The translations under genes were made by a program, and so were the position numbers. The notes under the pieces were generated by a model, which was not told the origin of the DNA, ran no database searches, and worked only from the letters and a program-made list of their open reading frames with translations. From JBBDWR01 sp040902745 (GTDB lineage: Bacteria; Actinomycetota; UBA4738; HRBIN12), in NCBI GenBank assembly GCA_040902745.1, contig JBBDWR010000028.1:1-64000 (forward strand): a DNA stretch of 64,000 bases, written 5' to 3'. Shown piece after piece: positions 51,717 to 60,598 of the stretch (positions are counted from its first letter, which is position 1; every line of letters starts with the position of its first letter).

Positions 51717-53562
51717 CGGTTGGGATCGTAAGGCGTGAGCTCGTGGGAGCGTCCCTCGCGCGCGGCGGCCCCGATGCCGTCGAGCACCTGCAGTGGCCAG
51801 GCGGCGCCGCCGCTGCGGAGCAACCGACGTGCGCGCGCGAACACCTCGAACGCGTCGTTCGCGCGCCCCGCCAGCGCCAGCGTCTGGCCGAACGCCATCG
51901 ACACCAACGCCTCTTCGACCGGTACGTCCATCGCGCTCCATCGCGCCACGGCATCCTCCAGCGTTCGCAGCGCGTCATCGATGTCGCCGACGGCGAGTGC
52001 TCGCATCCCGACCGCCGTCGCGATCGACAGCCGGTGGCGCGGCGAAGAGACCGCATCCTGCGTGATCATCAGGGGATCGGACCGGTCCACGGCGCCGAGC
52101 GCCGCCATCGCCGCGTGCTCGGGGATCCCCGACGTTCGCGCCAGGGGCAGCAGCTCCTGCACCTTGGTCCATGCCTGGTCGGCCTGCATCCGCATCGTCA
52201 GCACGCTGACCTCGAACGTCCGCGCGTACAGGCCGATCTGACTGACGCCTCGCTCATCGTCCCACCGCGCCATGTCCCGGGCGATCTCGAGGCCGGCGTC
52301 CCACTCCAGCAGGTCGTAGAGGCATTCGAGCTGCCCTGCTTGCGACCAGCGGTAGTGCGCGGAATAGCCCCGCTCCGAACTGAAGTCGCCGCACTCTCGC
52401 CACACGGAGAGCGCCGCGCGCGGACCGTCCCGCAGCCAGAGCTGGTACGCGAGGTTTCCCCACGCGATCGGAGCCTCGTCAGCGATCCCGCGTTCGAGTG
52501 CGAGGTCCAGGGCATCGCGCAGGTCCTCGAGACCCCGGTCGTCGCCGGTCTCGACCAACAGGGCCCCGCGGAACTGCAGGGCGCGCACCTCCTCCGCCTC
52601 GAGGCCGAGCGACCTGGCCAGTCCTGAAACAGGAGGCTGGCATCCTCGCGTCCGACGACCCAGAGAACGATCTCTCCGAGAGCCCAGAAGCTGACGCCGT
52701 CGCCGTAGGGCAGGCATCGACCCTTGCGCCACCGCACGAGCTCCGGGAGCTCGTCGAGGTAAGAGGCCAGCTCCTGCACCATGCGGCTCTTGCCGATCCC
52801 GGGTTCGCCCGCGATCGTCACGAGCTGCGCCGCAGCCTCGCGAACGGTGCGTCGGTAGGCCGACTTGAGCAAGGAGAGTTCCTCGACGCGGCCGACCAGC
52901 GGTGTGCTCTGCCGACGTCTCGGGTCGTCTCCCGGGAGGGAGCGTGCGCGCCGCGGAACCCACGCCCCCGTGTCGGACGATCCGTCCGGGCGGTCCCACT
53001 CGAAGTTCGGACCCGACGCTTCGAACGTGTTCGGCCCGACGAGGATCCCGCCGGGTGGAGCTTGCGTCTGGAGCCGATCCGCGCGGGCAACCACCTCGCC
53101 CGTGACCAGCGGCGTGTTCTGATCCCCGCCTCCGACCGACACGATCGACTCGCCCGTCTCGATCCCTATCCGGACGTTCAGCCTGCGGACCGGGTCCTCA
53201 CTGTTGAGCTCGTCGATCGCTTCCAGGATCTGCAGCGCTGCGCGGACCGCCCGCTCCGGATCGTCCTCGTGTCCGACGGGGGCGCCGAAAACGGCGATCA
53301 CGGCGTCGCCGATGAACTGATCCACCGTGCCCTGGAAGTGTTCGATCTCCCTCAGGAGCCGGGCGTGGAACGGGCGCAGGGTGTCCTTTACGTCTTCGGG
53401 ATCCGCGTGATCGGACCGGGCGGTGAAGCCGACGAGATCGCACGAGAGCACCGTGACGATCTTGCGTTCCTCGTCGGATCTCGGCCCGAGGGAGGTGCCG
53501 CACGCGAGGCAGAAGCGAGCGTGCTCCGGATTCTGCTCGCCGCAGTTGGTACAGGTGCGCAC
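51713..53562 (-). pseudogene. Nucleotide cyclase-AAA-TPR regulator, internally rearranged
   Basis: A GTG at 53562 starts a zinc-ribbon (CTNCGEQNPEHARFCLACG), a class III cyclase domain (VTVLSCDLVGFTARSD, QFIGDAVIAVFGAP) and an AAA ATPase module (VTIAGEPGIGKSRMVQEL, RKGRCLPYGDGVSFWALGEIV). Exactly after GEIV the minus strand no longer fits the family, but the opposite strand of 52624-52665 reads KQEAGILASDDPE, the sequence relatives have next. The frame then breaks and a TPR-like C-terminus (ARSLGLEAEEVRALQFRG, ALSVWRECGDFSSERGY) runs to 51713. Most of the ATPase module is missing. So a 42-base inversion plus a deletion has broken the gene, or this is a chimeric joint. Confidence 0.8.
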
Positions 53563-53568
53563 GGGTCG

Positions 53569-53574
53569 AGTCTA
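53569..53574 (-). promoter_or_regulatory. -10 element of the cyclase gene
   Basis: On the minus strand TAGACT ends six bases before the GTG start, as before ppk2, so the transcript would be leaderless. Confidence 0.5.
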
Positions 53575-53619
53575 CGTGGGCTCAGGTTTCGTGCCTCGGG
53601 CGCCGATGGAACGAAAGGG

Positions 53620-54294
53620 ATGAACGAACGGATCCGGGTGCTCGTCGTCGGAGACGACGGTCTGTTCGGGGGGGATATGCAACGCCTCCTGGACGACAGC
53701 GCGGGGGTCGAGCTCGTCGCCGTCGTGTCCGGCCTGATGGAGGCCGAACAGCGGTGCCGGGCGGCCGAGACCCCCGATGTCGCGCTGCTCGACCTCGACC
53801 TGGCAGGCATCGATGGCGGCGAGGCGACACACACGCTCCAGGCGGCTGCGCCTTCGATCAAAGTGTTGGTCACTGCCCGGCAGCAGAGCGCGGAACGGAT
53901 CGCCCTGGTGCTGGCATCGGGCGCGTGCGGGTTCGTCTCCAGCTCCGTGGACCCCGGCGATCTCGGTGCCGTTCTCCGGTGCGCCGCGATGGGCGAGATG
54001 GTGATGCCGGTCGGGGAACTCCAAGAGGTTCTCGCGCATCTCGACGCGCGCCGCGTGTCCCGATCGGAGGCACGTGACGGCCTCGATCGCCTCACGGTTC
54101 GCGAGCGCGAGATCCTCGGATCACTCGCGCGCGGCGGATCCACGGTCGAGGTGGCCGACGAACTCGGCATCAGTCGGCTGACGGTACAGAGTCATGTCAA
54201 GAGCATCCTTGCCAAGCTCGGAGTGCACTCCAAGGTCGAAGCGGTGACGCTCGCCTGGCGTCACGGCCTCGCGCCCGTCTCGCGCACCGCGTGA
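53620..54294 (+). CDS. LuxR/NarL-family response regulator 1
   Basis: A 224-residue regulator with a receiver domain (1-120) and a LuxR helix-turn-helix (about 160-215). The phospho-acceptor Asp is in PDVALLDLDLAG. The N-terminal acidic pocket reads VLVVGDDGLF. The output domain has LTVREREILGSLARGG and ISRLTVQSHVKSILAKLGVH. No histidine kinase lies nearby. AAAGGG precedes the ATG. It starts a run of three similar regulators and is divergent from the cyclase gene. Confidence 0.92.
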   Translation: MNERIRVLVVGDDGLFGGDMQRLLDDSAGVELVAVVSGLMEAEQRCRAAETPDVALLDLDLAGIDGGEATHTLQAAAPSIKVLVTARQQSAERIALVLASGACGFVSSSVDPGDLGAVLRCAAMGEMVMPVGELQEVLAHLDARRVSRSEARDGLDRLTVREREILGSLARGGSTVEVADELGISRLTVQSHVKSILAKLGVHSKVEAVTLAWRHGLAPVSRTA

Positions 54295-54316
54295 TCGGGA
54301 GCAGCCTGGATAGACG

Positions 54317-55027
54317 ATGGCAGCGTTGCATCGGGTCCTGATCCTGGATCCGCAGCCCATCGTCCGCGGGGTCGTGAGGACCGCGTGCGAGGCGACGGGA
54401 ACGCTCACGATCGTGGCGGAGGTGGGCGACCTTCCATCGGCGTTGGCCGCCTGCGTTCGACACTGGCCCGACGTTCTCGTGGTCGACCCAGATCCGCCGT
54501 CCGGAGATCCCGGCACGGTCGGCACCCGGCGATTGGCCGCCGTCCTCGATCTTCGTGCAGCCCGCCCCGGCGCTCCGACGTTGGTCCTCGCACAGCGGAT
54601 GTCCGGCCCCCTCGTGTTCGCGTGTCTGCGCGCCAAGATCGAGGGGTGCATCGCCAAGAGCGCCGGCATAAGGGCGATCGTCGACGCGGTGGTCGCTGTC
54701 GCTTCCGGAGGGCGAGCGTTCTCTCCCGACTACGAGCAGGAGGTCATCGCGGAGCTCGGCCGCTTCGCCCGCGCGGCGCGGACGGAACGATGGGCCGCCG
54801 AGACCTTGACCGATCGGGAGCTGGCTGTCCTGCGCCTCCTCGCGGAGGGTGGCACGATCCGCAAGGCGGCCTCGGCACTCGGCATCTCCCCTCGGACCGT
54901 GGAAGGGCACGTGACCCGTCTGTACCGCAAACTCGGGGTCAGGACGCGGGTCGAGGCGTTCGCCCGCGCGGCGGCGCTCGGATTGATCGATCTTGCCCGG
55001 CCCGACGACGAGCACGGTGCGCGATGA
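54317..55027 (+). CDS. LuxR/NarL-family response regulator 2
   Basis: A 236-residue regulator, 22 bases after the first. The receiver begins RVLILDPQPIVRGVV and retains an Asp in VLVVDPDPPSG, but the acidic pocket has one Asp instead of two. The C-terminal HTH has LTDRELAVLRLLAEGG and ISPRTVEGHVTRLYRKLGV. The receiver contains a Pro/Gly-rich insert after the Asp, so phosphorylation is uncertain. It is probably cotranscribed with regulator 1. Confidence 0.9.
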   Translation: MAALHRVLILDPQPIVRGVVRTACEATGTLTIVAEVGDLPSALAACVRHWPDVLVVDPDPPSGDPGTVGTRRLAAVLDLRAARPGAPTLVLAQRMSGPLVFACLRAKIEGCIAKSAGIRAIVDAVVAVASGGRAFSPDYEQEVIAELGRFARAARTERWAAETLTDRELAVLRLLAEGGTIRKAASALGISPRTVEGHVTRLYRKLGVRTRVEAFARAAALGLIDLARPDDEHGAR

Positions 55028-55115
55028 CGACCCCGTCTGCAGCGATCCTTGCTCCGGGGTAGGCTGCAGTTCGCGGTCCGGCGCGGAAACGCGCGCCGAA
55101 CGAAGCGATCCCCAG

Positions 55116-55838
55116 ATGGTGAACGGCCCCGATCCCTCTTCCGGCACGCCGGGCGCATCGAGCGCCACCGATGCGATCGGCTTGGGCGTGGTGCTGATCG
55201 ACCCCTTGCCAGTCGTACGTGCCGGGATCGCCATGCTGATCGACGAGCACCCCGATCTGGACGTCCTTGCCGAGGCGGGTGACGCCCAGGGTGGTCTGCG
55301 GGCGGTCTCGCGGTTCCGTGGGCACGACCCGATCGTGATCGTGGGCCTCGACCTCGAAGGGGAGCTCGATGCCTATCGGCTGATCGCCGAACTCCGCGAG
55401 CGGTTCGGGTCCCTCACGATCGTCGCCGCGGGCGCGAAGTCCGATCCGATCTCGATCTCTCGCGCGCTGTTCGTGGGCGCGGACGGCTTCGTCGACAAGA
55501 ACGTGGAACCCGGCGAGTTCCTCCGGGCGCTCCACGGCGCGCATGCCGGCGAGACGGTGCTGGTGGGTCCGGCTGTGGAGGCCGTGGGGGAGATCGCCGA
55601 CGGGATCGACCGTCGTCGCGAGGTAGAGGTTCGGCTGACGGCTCGAGAGCGCGAGGTCCTCACGGTGGCGGCCGAGGGCCTCACTGCCAGGCAGATCGGC
55701 GAACGTCTCGGCGTCCGAGAACGGACCGTGACCACGCACCTCGGTCGCATCTACGGCAAGCTCGGTGTCGGTACCCGGCTGGCGGCGATCCGCGCGGCCG
55801 CGCGCTCCGGGCTCGTCAGCGTCGGCGGTCTCGAATAG
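55116..55838 (+). CDS. LuxR/NarL-family regulator 3 with degenerate receiver
   Basis: A 240-residue regulator. ATG 55116 gives a short Pro/Ser/Gly N-terminal tail before the receiver (GVVLIDPLPVVRAGIAM). At the phospho-acceptor position the sequence is IVIVGLDLEGE, where Asp seems replaced by Gly, so it may be phosphorylation-independent. The HTH domain is intact: LTAREREVLTVAAEGL and VRERTVTTHLGRIYGKLGV. It is the last regulator before the polysaccharide operon, which starts 327 bases downstream in the same direction. Confidence 0.88.
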   Translation: MVNGPDPSSGTPGASSATDAIGLGVVLIDPLPVVRAGIAMLIDEHPDLDVLAEAGDAQGGLRAVSRFRGHDPIVIVGLDLEGELDAYRLIAELRERFGSLTIVAAGAKSDPISISRALFVGADGFVDKNVEPGEFLRALHGAHAGETVLVGPAVEAVGEIADGIDRRREVEVRLTAREREVLTVAAEGLTARQIGERLGVRERTVTTHLGRIYGKLGVGTRLAAIRAAARSGLVSVGGLE

Positions 55839-56165
55839 CGATCGGCCCGTCGGAGACCCACCCCCGATGCCTTCCGCGGGGCACAGATGGTTTCGGATGT
55901 TCGCAAGGAGGTAACCACCTTGCTGTCGCCCGTGTGCCGGATGGGGGTGATGGGCCGAACGACCTAAGCCTATCGGTCCCCGGCTACACCGAACGGCCCA
56001 ACCCTTCGCCGTATGGTCTAGCACTCGCAATGCGCGTACATTGCTTCAAGAGGAGCCCATCCTCCCTACAAGGTTTCCGCGTGACGGACATCGAGGCGGT
56101 TTCGGTCGGTGGCAAGCGGGAGTCGGGTGCAACGGCGGTAGGGCACAGAGAGGGAGATCGTTTCG
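55839..56165 (+). other. Regulatory gap before the polysaccharide operon
   Basis: No gene is supported in this 327-base stretch. It contains TATGGT at 56012-56017 as a weak -10 and a small hairpin GCAATG/CATTGC (56027-56044). A polypurine GAGAGGGAG serves as ribosome site for the next gene. Its length and AT-richer middle fit a promoter region for the operon, perhaps bound by one of the three regulators. Confidence 0.45.
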
Positions 56166-57647
56166 ATGCAGGGTCGCGTGGAAGACGTTTCCACTTCGCA
56201 GGGGATCGGTGTTGCCGAGAGGGTGCGCAACAACGCCCTTCCCCGTACCGACACCGTCACGCTCACCGCGCGTGAGCGGTACCGCTCGCTGTACCGGCGC
56301 ATGGCGATCACCGACGGCCTTTCGGTCGCGGCCGCGTTGGTGCTCGCGCACCTGATCCGTTTCGGGCCGCAGACGCCCGGCGCCGAGTACACCGCCTTGC
56401 TCGTCGCTTCCCCTATCGTGCTGATCGGCGTCTTCGCGCTGTTCCACCTCTATGACGCGCACCACTTCACCCCGGCCGAGGAATTCCGGCGCATCATCCT
56501 CGCCGTCTCCCTCGGTGTGATGGGGTTCGCGACCGCTTCGTTCTGGGCGAAGTCCTCGTTCGCCCGCAGCTGGATCGCGCTGACGTGGGGGCTCACGCTG
56601 GTGTTCGCGCTGTTCACCCGCCGCCTGTGGCACTGGTACATCGGGCGCGCTCGCACCCGGGGCGACCTGCGGTTCCGAACCTTGATCGTGGGGACCAACG
56701 ACGAGGCCGCCCACCTGCAGCAGCTCATGGCCCGCCCGACGCTCGGCTACGAGGCGATCGGCTTCGTGGCCACCGGTCGAGGGGACACCGCGACCGCCCC
56801 CGGGGCCGTGATGGGCGGTGTCGGTGATCTGCGCGAAGTGATCCGCGATTCCGGCGCGGATTGCGTCTTCGTCGCTTCGACCGCTCTCGAGGTCGATGAG
56901 ATGCGTCACGTCGCCAAGGCCGTACGGCTCGAAGGGGTCGAGGTCCGGGTCACGGCGACGCTGCCCCAGGTGCTCTCCTCCCGCGTGACCGCGCAGCCGC
57001 TCGGCGGCTTGATGTCGCTGTCGTTGCGCCCGGTGCGGTTGACCGGAACGCAGGCGGCCGCGAAGCGCGTGTTCGACGTCGTGATGTCGAGTGCCGCACT
57101 GCTCGTCTTGCTCCCCCTGTGGGCCCTTATCGCCGCCTCGATCAGCGCCACGTCCAGTGGGCCGGTCCTCTTCCGTCAACGGCGGGTGGGGCAACGGGGA
57201 CGCCCCTTCACGATCTTGAAGTTCCGCACGATGCAGACCGACGCCGAGCAGCGTCTCGAGGGGCTCCGCGAGCGCAACGAGGCCGACGGCCCGCTCTTCA
57301 AGCTCAGGGACGACCCGCGAGTGACCCGCGTCGGCCGCTGGCTGCGCAAGTGGAGCCTCGACGAGGTGCCTCAGCTGATCAACGTCGTCCGCGGCGACAT
57401 GAGCCTGGTGGGTCCGCGTCCGCCGTTGCCCGAGGAAGTCAGAGCGTACGAGGACTGGCAGTTCGATCGGCTCGAGGTGCAGCCCGGGATCACCGGCTTG
57501 TGGCAGGTGAGTGGCCGGAGCGACCTCTCGTTCGACGAGTACGTTCGCCTCGATCTGTTCTATATCGAGAACTGGTCGCTGGCCTACGATCTGTTCATCG
57601 TGGCGAAGACGGTCCCGCAACTGTTCGCACATCGCGGAGCTTACTGA
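56166..57647 (+). CDS. Polyprenyl-phosphate sugar-1-phosphate transferase (initiating)
   Basis: Starts repeat-unit synthesis of a surface polysaccharide by moving a hexose-1-phosphate to undecaprenyl phosphate. The 493-residue protein has five predicted transmembrane helices (four in about 45-150, one at about 305-325), a central Rossmann-like region (TLIVGTNDEAAHLQQLM), and the C-terminal catalytic module with KRVFDVVMSSAALLVLLPLW, GPVLFRQRRVGQRGRPF, KFRTMQTDAE, SLDEVPQLINVVRGDMSLVG and PGITGLWQVSGRSDLSFDEY. It belongs to the WcaJ/WbaP/CpsE group. GAGAGGGAG precedes the ATG. Confidence 0.95.
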   Translation: MQGRVEDVSTSQGIGVAERVRNNALPRTDTVTLTARERYRSLYRRMAITDGLSVAAALVLAHLIRFGPQTPGAEYTALLVASPIVLIGVFALFHLYDAHHFTPAEEFRRIILAVSLGVMGFATASFWAKSSFARSWIALTWGLTLVFALFTRRLWHWYIGRARTRGDLRFRTLIVGTNDEAAHLQQLMARPTLGYEAIGFVATGRGDTATAPGAVMGGVGDLREVIRDSGADCVFVASTALEVDEMRHVAKAVRLEGVEVRVTATLPQVLSSRVTAQPLGGLMSLSLRPVRLTGTQAAAKRVFDVVMSSAALLVLLPLWALIAASISATSSGPVLFRQRRVGQRGRPFTILKFRTMQTDAEQRLEGLRERNEADGPLFKLRDDPRVTRVGRWLRKWSLDEVPQLINVVRGDMSLVGPRPPLPEEVRAYEDWQFDRLEVQPGITGLWQVSGRSDLSFDEYVRLDLFYIENWSLAYDLFIVAKTVPQLFAHRGAY

Positions 57648-57650
57648 CGG

Positions 57651-58100
57651 GTGCGTGTGCTGCTCGTCTGTTCCTCGGGCGGACACCTCCTGCTGCTGTC
57701 CCAGCTCCGACCGTGGTGGAGCGATCACCAGCGCAGCTGGGTGACCTTCCAGAAGCTCGACGCTGAGTCGCTGCTCGCCGGCGAGCGGGTGGCATGGGCG
57801 CACCACCCGACGCAGCGCAACGTCCCCAACGCGATGCGGAACCTTCGACTCGCGTGGCGGCTGCTTCGACGTGATCGTCCGGATGTGGTCGTCTCGTCCG
57901 GCGCGGGCGTTGCGTTCCCGTTCTTCTTGATCGCGCGGCTGCTGCGGATCCCGACCGTCTACATCGAGGCCTACGAGCGGGTGGACGGTCCGTCACTGAC
58001 CGGGCGACTGTGCTACCCGCTCAGTACGCTTTTCGTCCTTCAGTGGCCCGAACAGCGAGCGTTCTATCCTCGTGGAGAGGTGATCGGAGCTCTGCTCTAG
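57651..58100 (+). CDS. Alg14/PssD-like glycosyltransferase subunit
   Basis: A 149-residue protein that anchors and completes a two-part UDP-sugar glycosyltransferase. LLVCSSGGHLLLLSQLRPWW, VVSSGAGVAFPFFLIARLL and VYIEAYERVDGPSLTGRL match Alg14/PssD/CpsF proteins. It is a membrane-associated acceptor-binding half and would work with the next gene. It begins with GTG three bases after the initiating transferase. Confidence 0.9.
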   Translation: MRVLLVCSSGGHLLLLSQLRPWWSDHQRSWVTFQKLDAESLLAGERVAWAHHPTQRNVPNAMRNLRLAWRLLRRDRPDVVVSSGAGVAFPFFLIARLLRIPTVYIEAYERVDGPSLTGRLCYPLSTLFVLQWPEQRAFYPRGEVIGALL

Positions 58101-58128
58101 GGACGAACCACATCGAGAGGCCTTCCCC

Positions 58129-58665
58129 ATGCCAACCAGCAACGCACCCGCCTTCACGGTCTTCGCGACCGTGGGCACGGAGACGTATCCGTTCGACCGC
58201 CTCGTCGGATGGGTCGACGACTGGGCCGGCTCATCCCCCCGAGGTGTCCGGTGCGTGGTCCAGTACGGCACCTCCCAGGCGCCGGAACATGCGGAGGGAT
58301 CGGACTACCTGGCGTTCGAGCGAGTGCGAGCCCTGCTCGACGAAGCCGATGTCGTCGTGTGTCACGGGGGTACGGGCAGCGTGATGCTCGCCCGTGCCGC
58401 AGGCCGAACCCCCATCGTCGTGCCCAGGGTCCAGGCACGCGGTGAGCACGTCGATGACCATCAGGTGGAGTTCGCACGCAGACTCGCGGGCCTTGGCGAG
58501 ATCGCTCTCGCCGAAGGGCGAGAGCGTTTGCACGAACTGCTCGACGCGGCCGCGTCCGGCGAGCGCTCGTTCGCCGGTGACGCCTCGGACGGGCATGTCG
58601 GCCGGGCCGTGGACCGGTTCGCCGGACTCGTCGACGGTCTGCTCTCGCGGAAGCCGGGGAAATGA
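58129..58665 (+). CDS. Alg13/PssE-like glycosyltransferase subunit
   Basis: The donor-binding, catalytic half (GT28 C-terminal fold), 178 residues: FATVGTETYPFDRLVGWVDD, VVQYGTSQAPEHAEG, the UDP-sugar site VVCHGGTGSVMLARAAGRTP and VVPRVQARGEHVDDHQVEFA. It forms the second sugar transfer with the Alg14-like protein, by analogy with PssDE or Cps14FG. Its stop overlaps the next ATG. Confidence 0.92.
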   Translation: MPTSNAPAFTVFATVGTETYPFDRLVGWVDDWAGSSPRGVRCVVQYGTSQAPEHAEGSDYLAFERVRALLDEADVVVCHGGTGSVMLARAAGRTPIVVPRVQARGEHVDDHQVEFARRLAGLGEIALAEGRERLHELLDAAASGERSFAGDASDGHVGRAVDRFAGLVDGLLSRKPGK

Positions 58666-59654
58666 GTTCGCCCGAGGTCGGTCGGATCCGCGTGCTGTTC
58701 ATCGGCGGATGGGGCAGAAGTGGGAGCACGTTGCTCGACCGTCTCCTCGGACACGTCCCCGGTGTAGTGTCCCTCGGCGAGGTCCGGGAGGTCTGGCTCC
58801 GTGGGGTCGTTCAGGACCGTCCGTGCGGGTGCGACCAGGCGTTCTCGGCGTGTCCGTTCTGGACCGAGGTGGGGGAGCGGGCGTTCGGCGGTTGGAGCGG
58901 GCTCGATGTCGAGCACACGATGCGTCTGCAGGCGGCCCTGGACAAACCTTGGATGGTGCCGGCGCTCGCCGGCGCTCCTCGATTTCCCGGCGCCCGCGGC
59001 GCCCGCTCGGCCGATGACGCTCGCGAATACCGGGTCATCCTCGACGATCTCTATCGGGGGATCGCCGAGACGGCCGGACCCCAGACACGGGTGCTCGTGG
59101 ATTCGACGAAGATCCCGTCGCATGCGTACCTGCTCCGCGCGCTTCCCCGCATCGATCTTCGCGTACTGCACCTGGTGCGCGACAGCCGCGGTGTCGCCTA
59201 CTCGTGGCGCAAGGTTGTGGAGAAGAAGGTTTCGAAGGGAGCGCCGCAGCTTCTACCTCGCTACGGGGTCGTCGGCTCCGCGGCGCGCTGGCTCGTCTAC
59301 AACGCCGAGACGTCGGCGTTCGCGCGGCTCGGGGTGCCGTACGCGTTCCTGCGGTACGAAGACCTGATCGCCGACCCGCGGCTGCACGTCGAGCGCGCGC
59401 TCGCCCTGGCCGGTGTCATGCCGGGGCCGAGTGGTCTGGACTTCCTCGACGGTCGCCAGGTCGAACTCGCGCCGAGCCACACGGTGGAGGGCAACCCGAT
59501 GCGGTTCACCTTCGGACGCCGCACGCTGACCGTCGACGACGAGTGGCGTCGTGCACTACCACAGCGCGATCGGATCGCGCTGACGGCGCTGACCTTGCCC
59601 GGACTCCTGCGGTACGGGTACGGCGTCGGTGGCCGGAACGGGACGGACCGTTGA
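58662..59654 (+). CDS. Sulfotransferase family protein 1
   Basis: Transfers sulfate from PAPS to a glycan or other acceptor. The 330-residue protein has the 5'-phosphosulfate loop GGWGRSGSTLLDRLLG and the 3'-phosphate motif HLVRDSRGVAYSWRK. A cysteine-containing segment CGCDQAFSACPFW (about 57-69) is shared with the next protein. No signal peptide, so cytoplasmic. The start overlaps the previous stop (ATGA). Confidence 0.9.
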   Translation: MSSPEVGRIRVLFIGGWGRSGSTLLDRLLGHVPGVVSLGEVREVWLRGVVQDRPCGCDQAFSACPFWTEVGERAFGGWSGLDVEHTMRLQAALDKPWMVPALAGAPRFPGARGARSADDAREYRVILDDLYRGIAETAGPQTRVLVDSTKIPSHAYLLRALPRIDLRVLHLVRDSRGVAYSWRKVVEKKVSKGAPQLLPRYGVVGSAARWLVYNAETSAFARLGVPYAFLRYEDLIADPRLHVERALALAGVMPGPSGLDFLDGRQVELAPSHTVEGNPMRFTFGRRTLTVDDEWRRALPQRDRIALTALTLPGLLRYGYGVGGRNGTDR

Positions 59655-60598
59655 GCGAAGGCGATCCCGTCGCGGTGCTCTATATCGGCGGTGCCGGGCG
59701 TTCGGGAAGCACCCTGCTCGATCGGATGCTCGGCCAAGTCCCCGGAGCGTGCTCGCTGGGCGAGGTCGTCCATCTCTGGGCCCGAGGTGTTCGCGACGAC
59801 GAACGCTGCGGGTGTGGCCAGGTCTTCTCCGCATGCCCGTTCTGGATCGAGGTCGGCGAGCGTGCATTCGGCGGCTGGGATCGGATCGAAGTCGAGGAGG
59901 TCCTGGCCCTGCAATCGCGCGTCGATCGCAACCGATTCATCCCGCTGACGATCACACCGTGGGCAGCACCCGGGTACCGGCATGCGGCGAACCGATACGG
60001 GGGATACCTCGAGCGCGTCTTCCGGGCGGCCCGCGACGTCAGCGGTGCCGAAGTCGTCATCGATTCCAGCAAGCACGCGTCGACCGCCTACGTCTACCGC
60101 GGCGTTCGGGGGCTGGATCTGCGGGTCGTGCACCTGGTCCGCGATGCCAGGGGTGTGGCGTATTCTTGGACCAAGCAGGTGGCCAAGCCTGAGGTGGTGG
60201 GGCGCAAGGAGTTCATGCCCCGGTTTGGCCCCGCCAAGGCGGCCCGGTGGTGGCTCGCATTCAACGCGCTGTTCGACCTGCTGCCGGTGACGGGAGTCCC
60301 GATGATGCTTCTGCGGTATGAGTCGTTGATCCGAGAGCCGCGCGAACAGACCGAGCGCGTGGTTCGCTTCGCGCGTCTGTCCGCAGGTTCCGACGCCCTG
60401 GGATTCGTCGGACCCGACACCGTCCAGCTGGCTGCCACGCACACGGTTGCGGGCAACCCGATGCGGTTCGAGACGGGTCCACTCGCGCTGCGGCTCGATG
60501 AGGCGTGGCGCCAGGAGTTGCCGCGAGGCGATCTCCGAGGAGTCGAACTCGTGACGTGGCCTCTGTTGCGTCGCTACGGATACGAGGTGCGCGCGTGA
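59651..60598 (+). CDS. Sulfotransferase family protein 2
   Basis: A close paralogue of the previous gene, 315 residues from a TTG start overlapping the previous stop (TTGA); a GTG eight codons in is the alternative. It has GGAGRSGSTLLDRMLG, CGCGQVFSACPFW, VIDSSKHASTAYVYRG and HLVRDARGVAYSWTKQVAK. Tandem duplication with divergence suggests two acceptor positions on the glycan. The stop overlaps the GT2 start (GTGA). Confidence 0.9.
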   Translation: MSEGDPVAVLYIGGAGRSGSTLLDRMLGQVPGACSLGEVVHLWARGVRDDERCGCGQVFSACPFWIEVGERAFGGWDRIEVEEVLALQSRVDRNRFIPLTITPWAAPGYRHAANRYGGYLERVFRAARDVSGAEVVIDSSKHASTAYVYRGVRGLDLRVVHLVRDARGVAYSWTKQVAKPEVVGRKEFMPRFGPAKAARWWLAFNALFDLLPVTGVPMMLLRYESLIREPREQTERVVRFARLSAGSDALGFVGPDTVQLAATHTVAGNPMRFETGPLALRLDEAWRQELPRGDLRGVELVTWPLLRRYGYEVRA

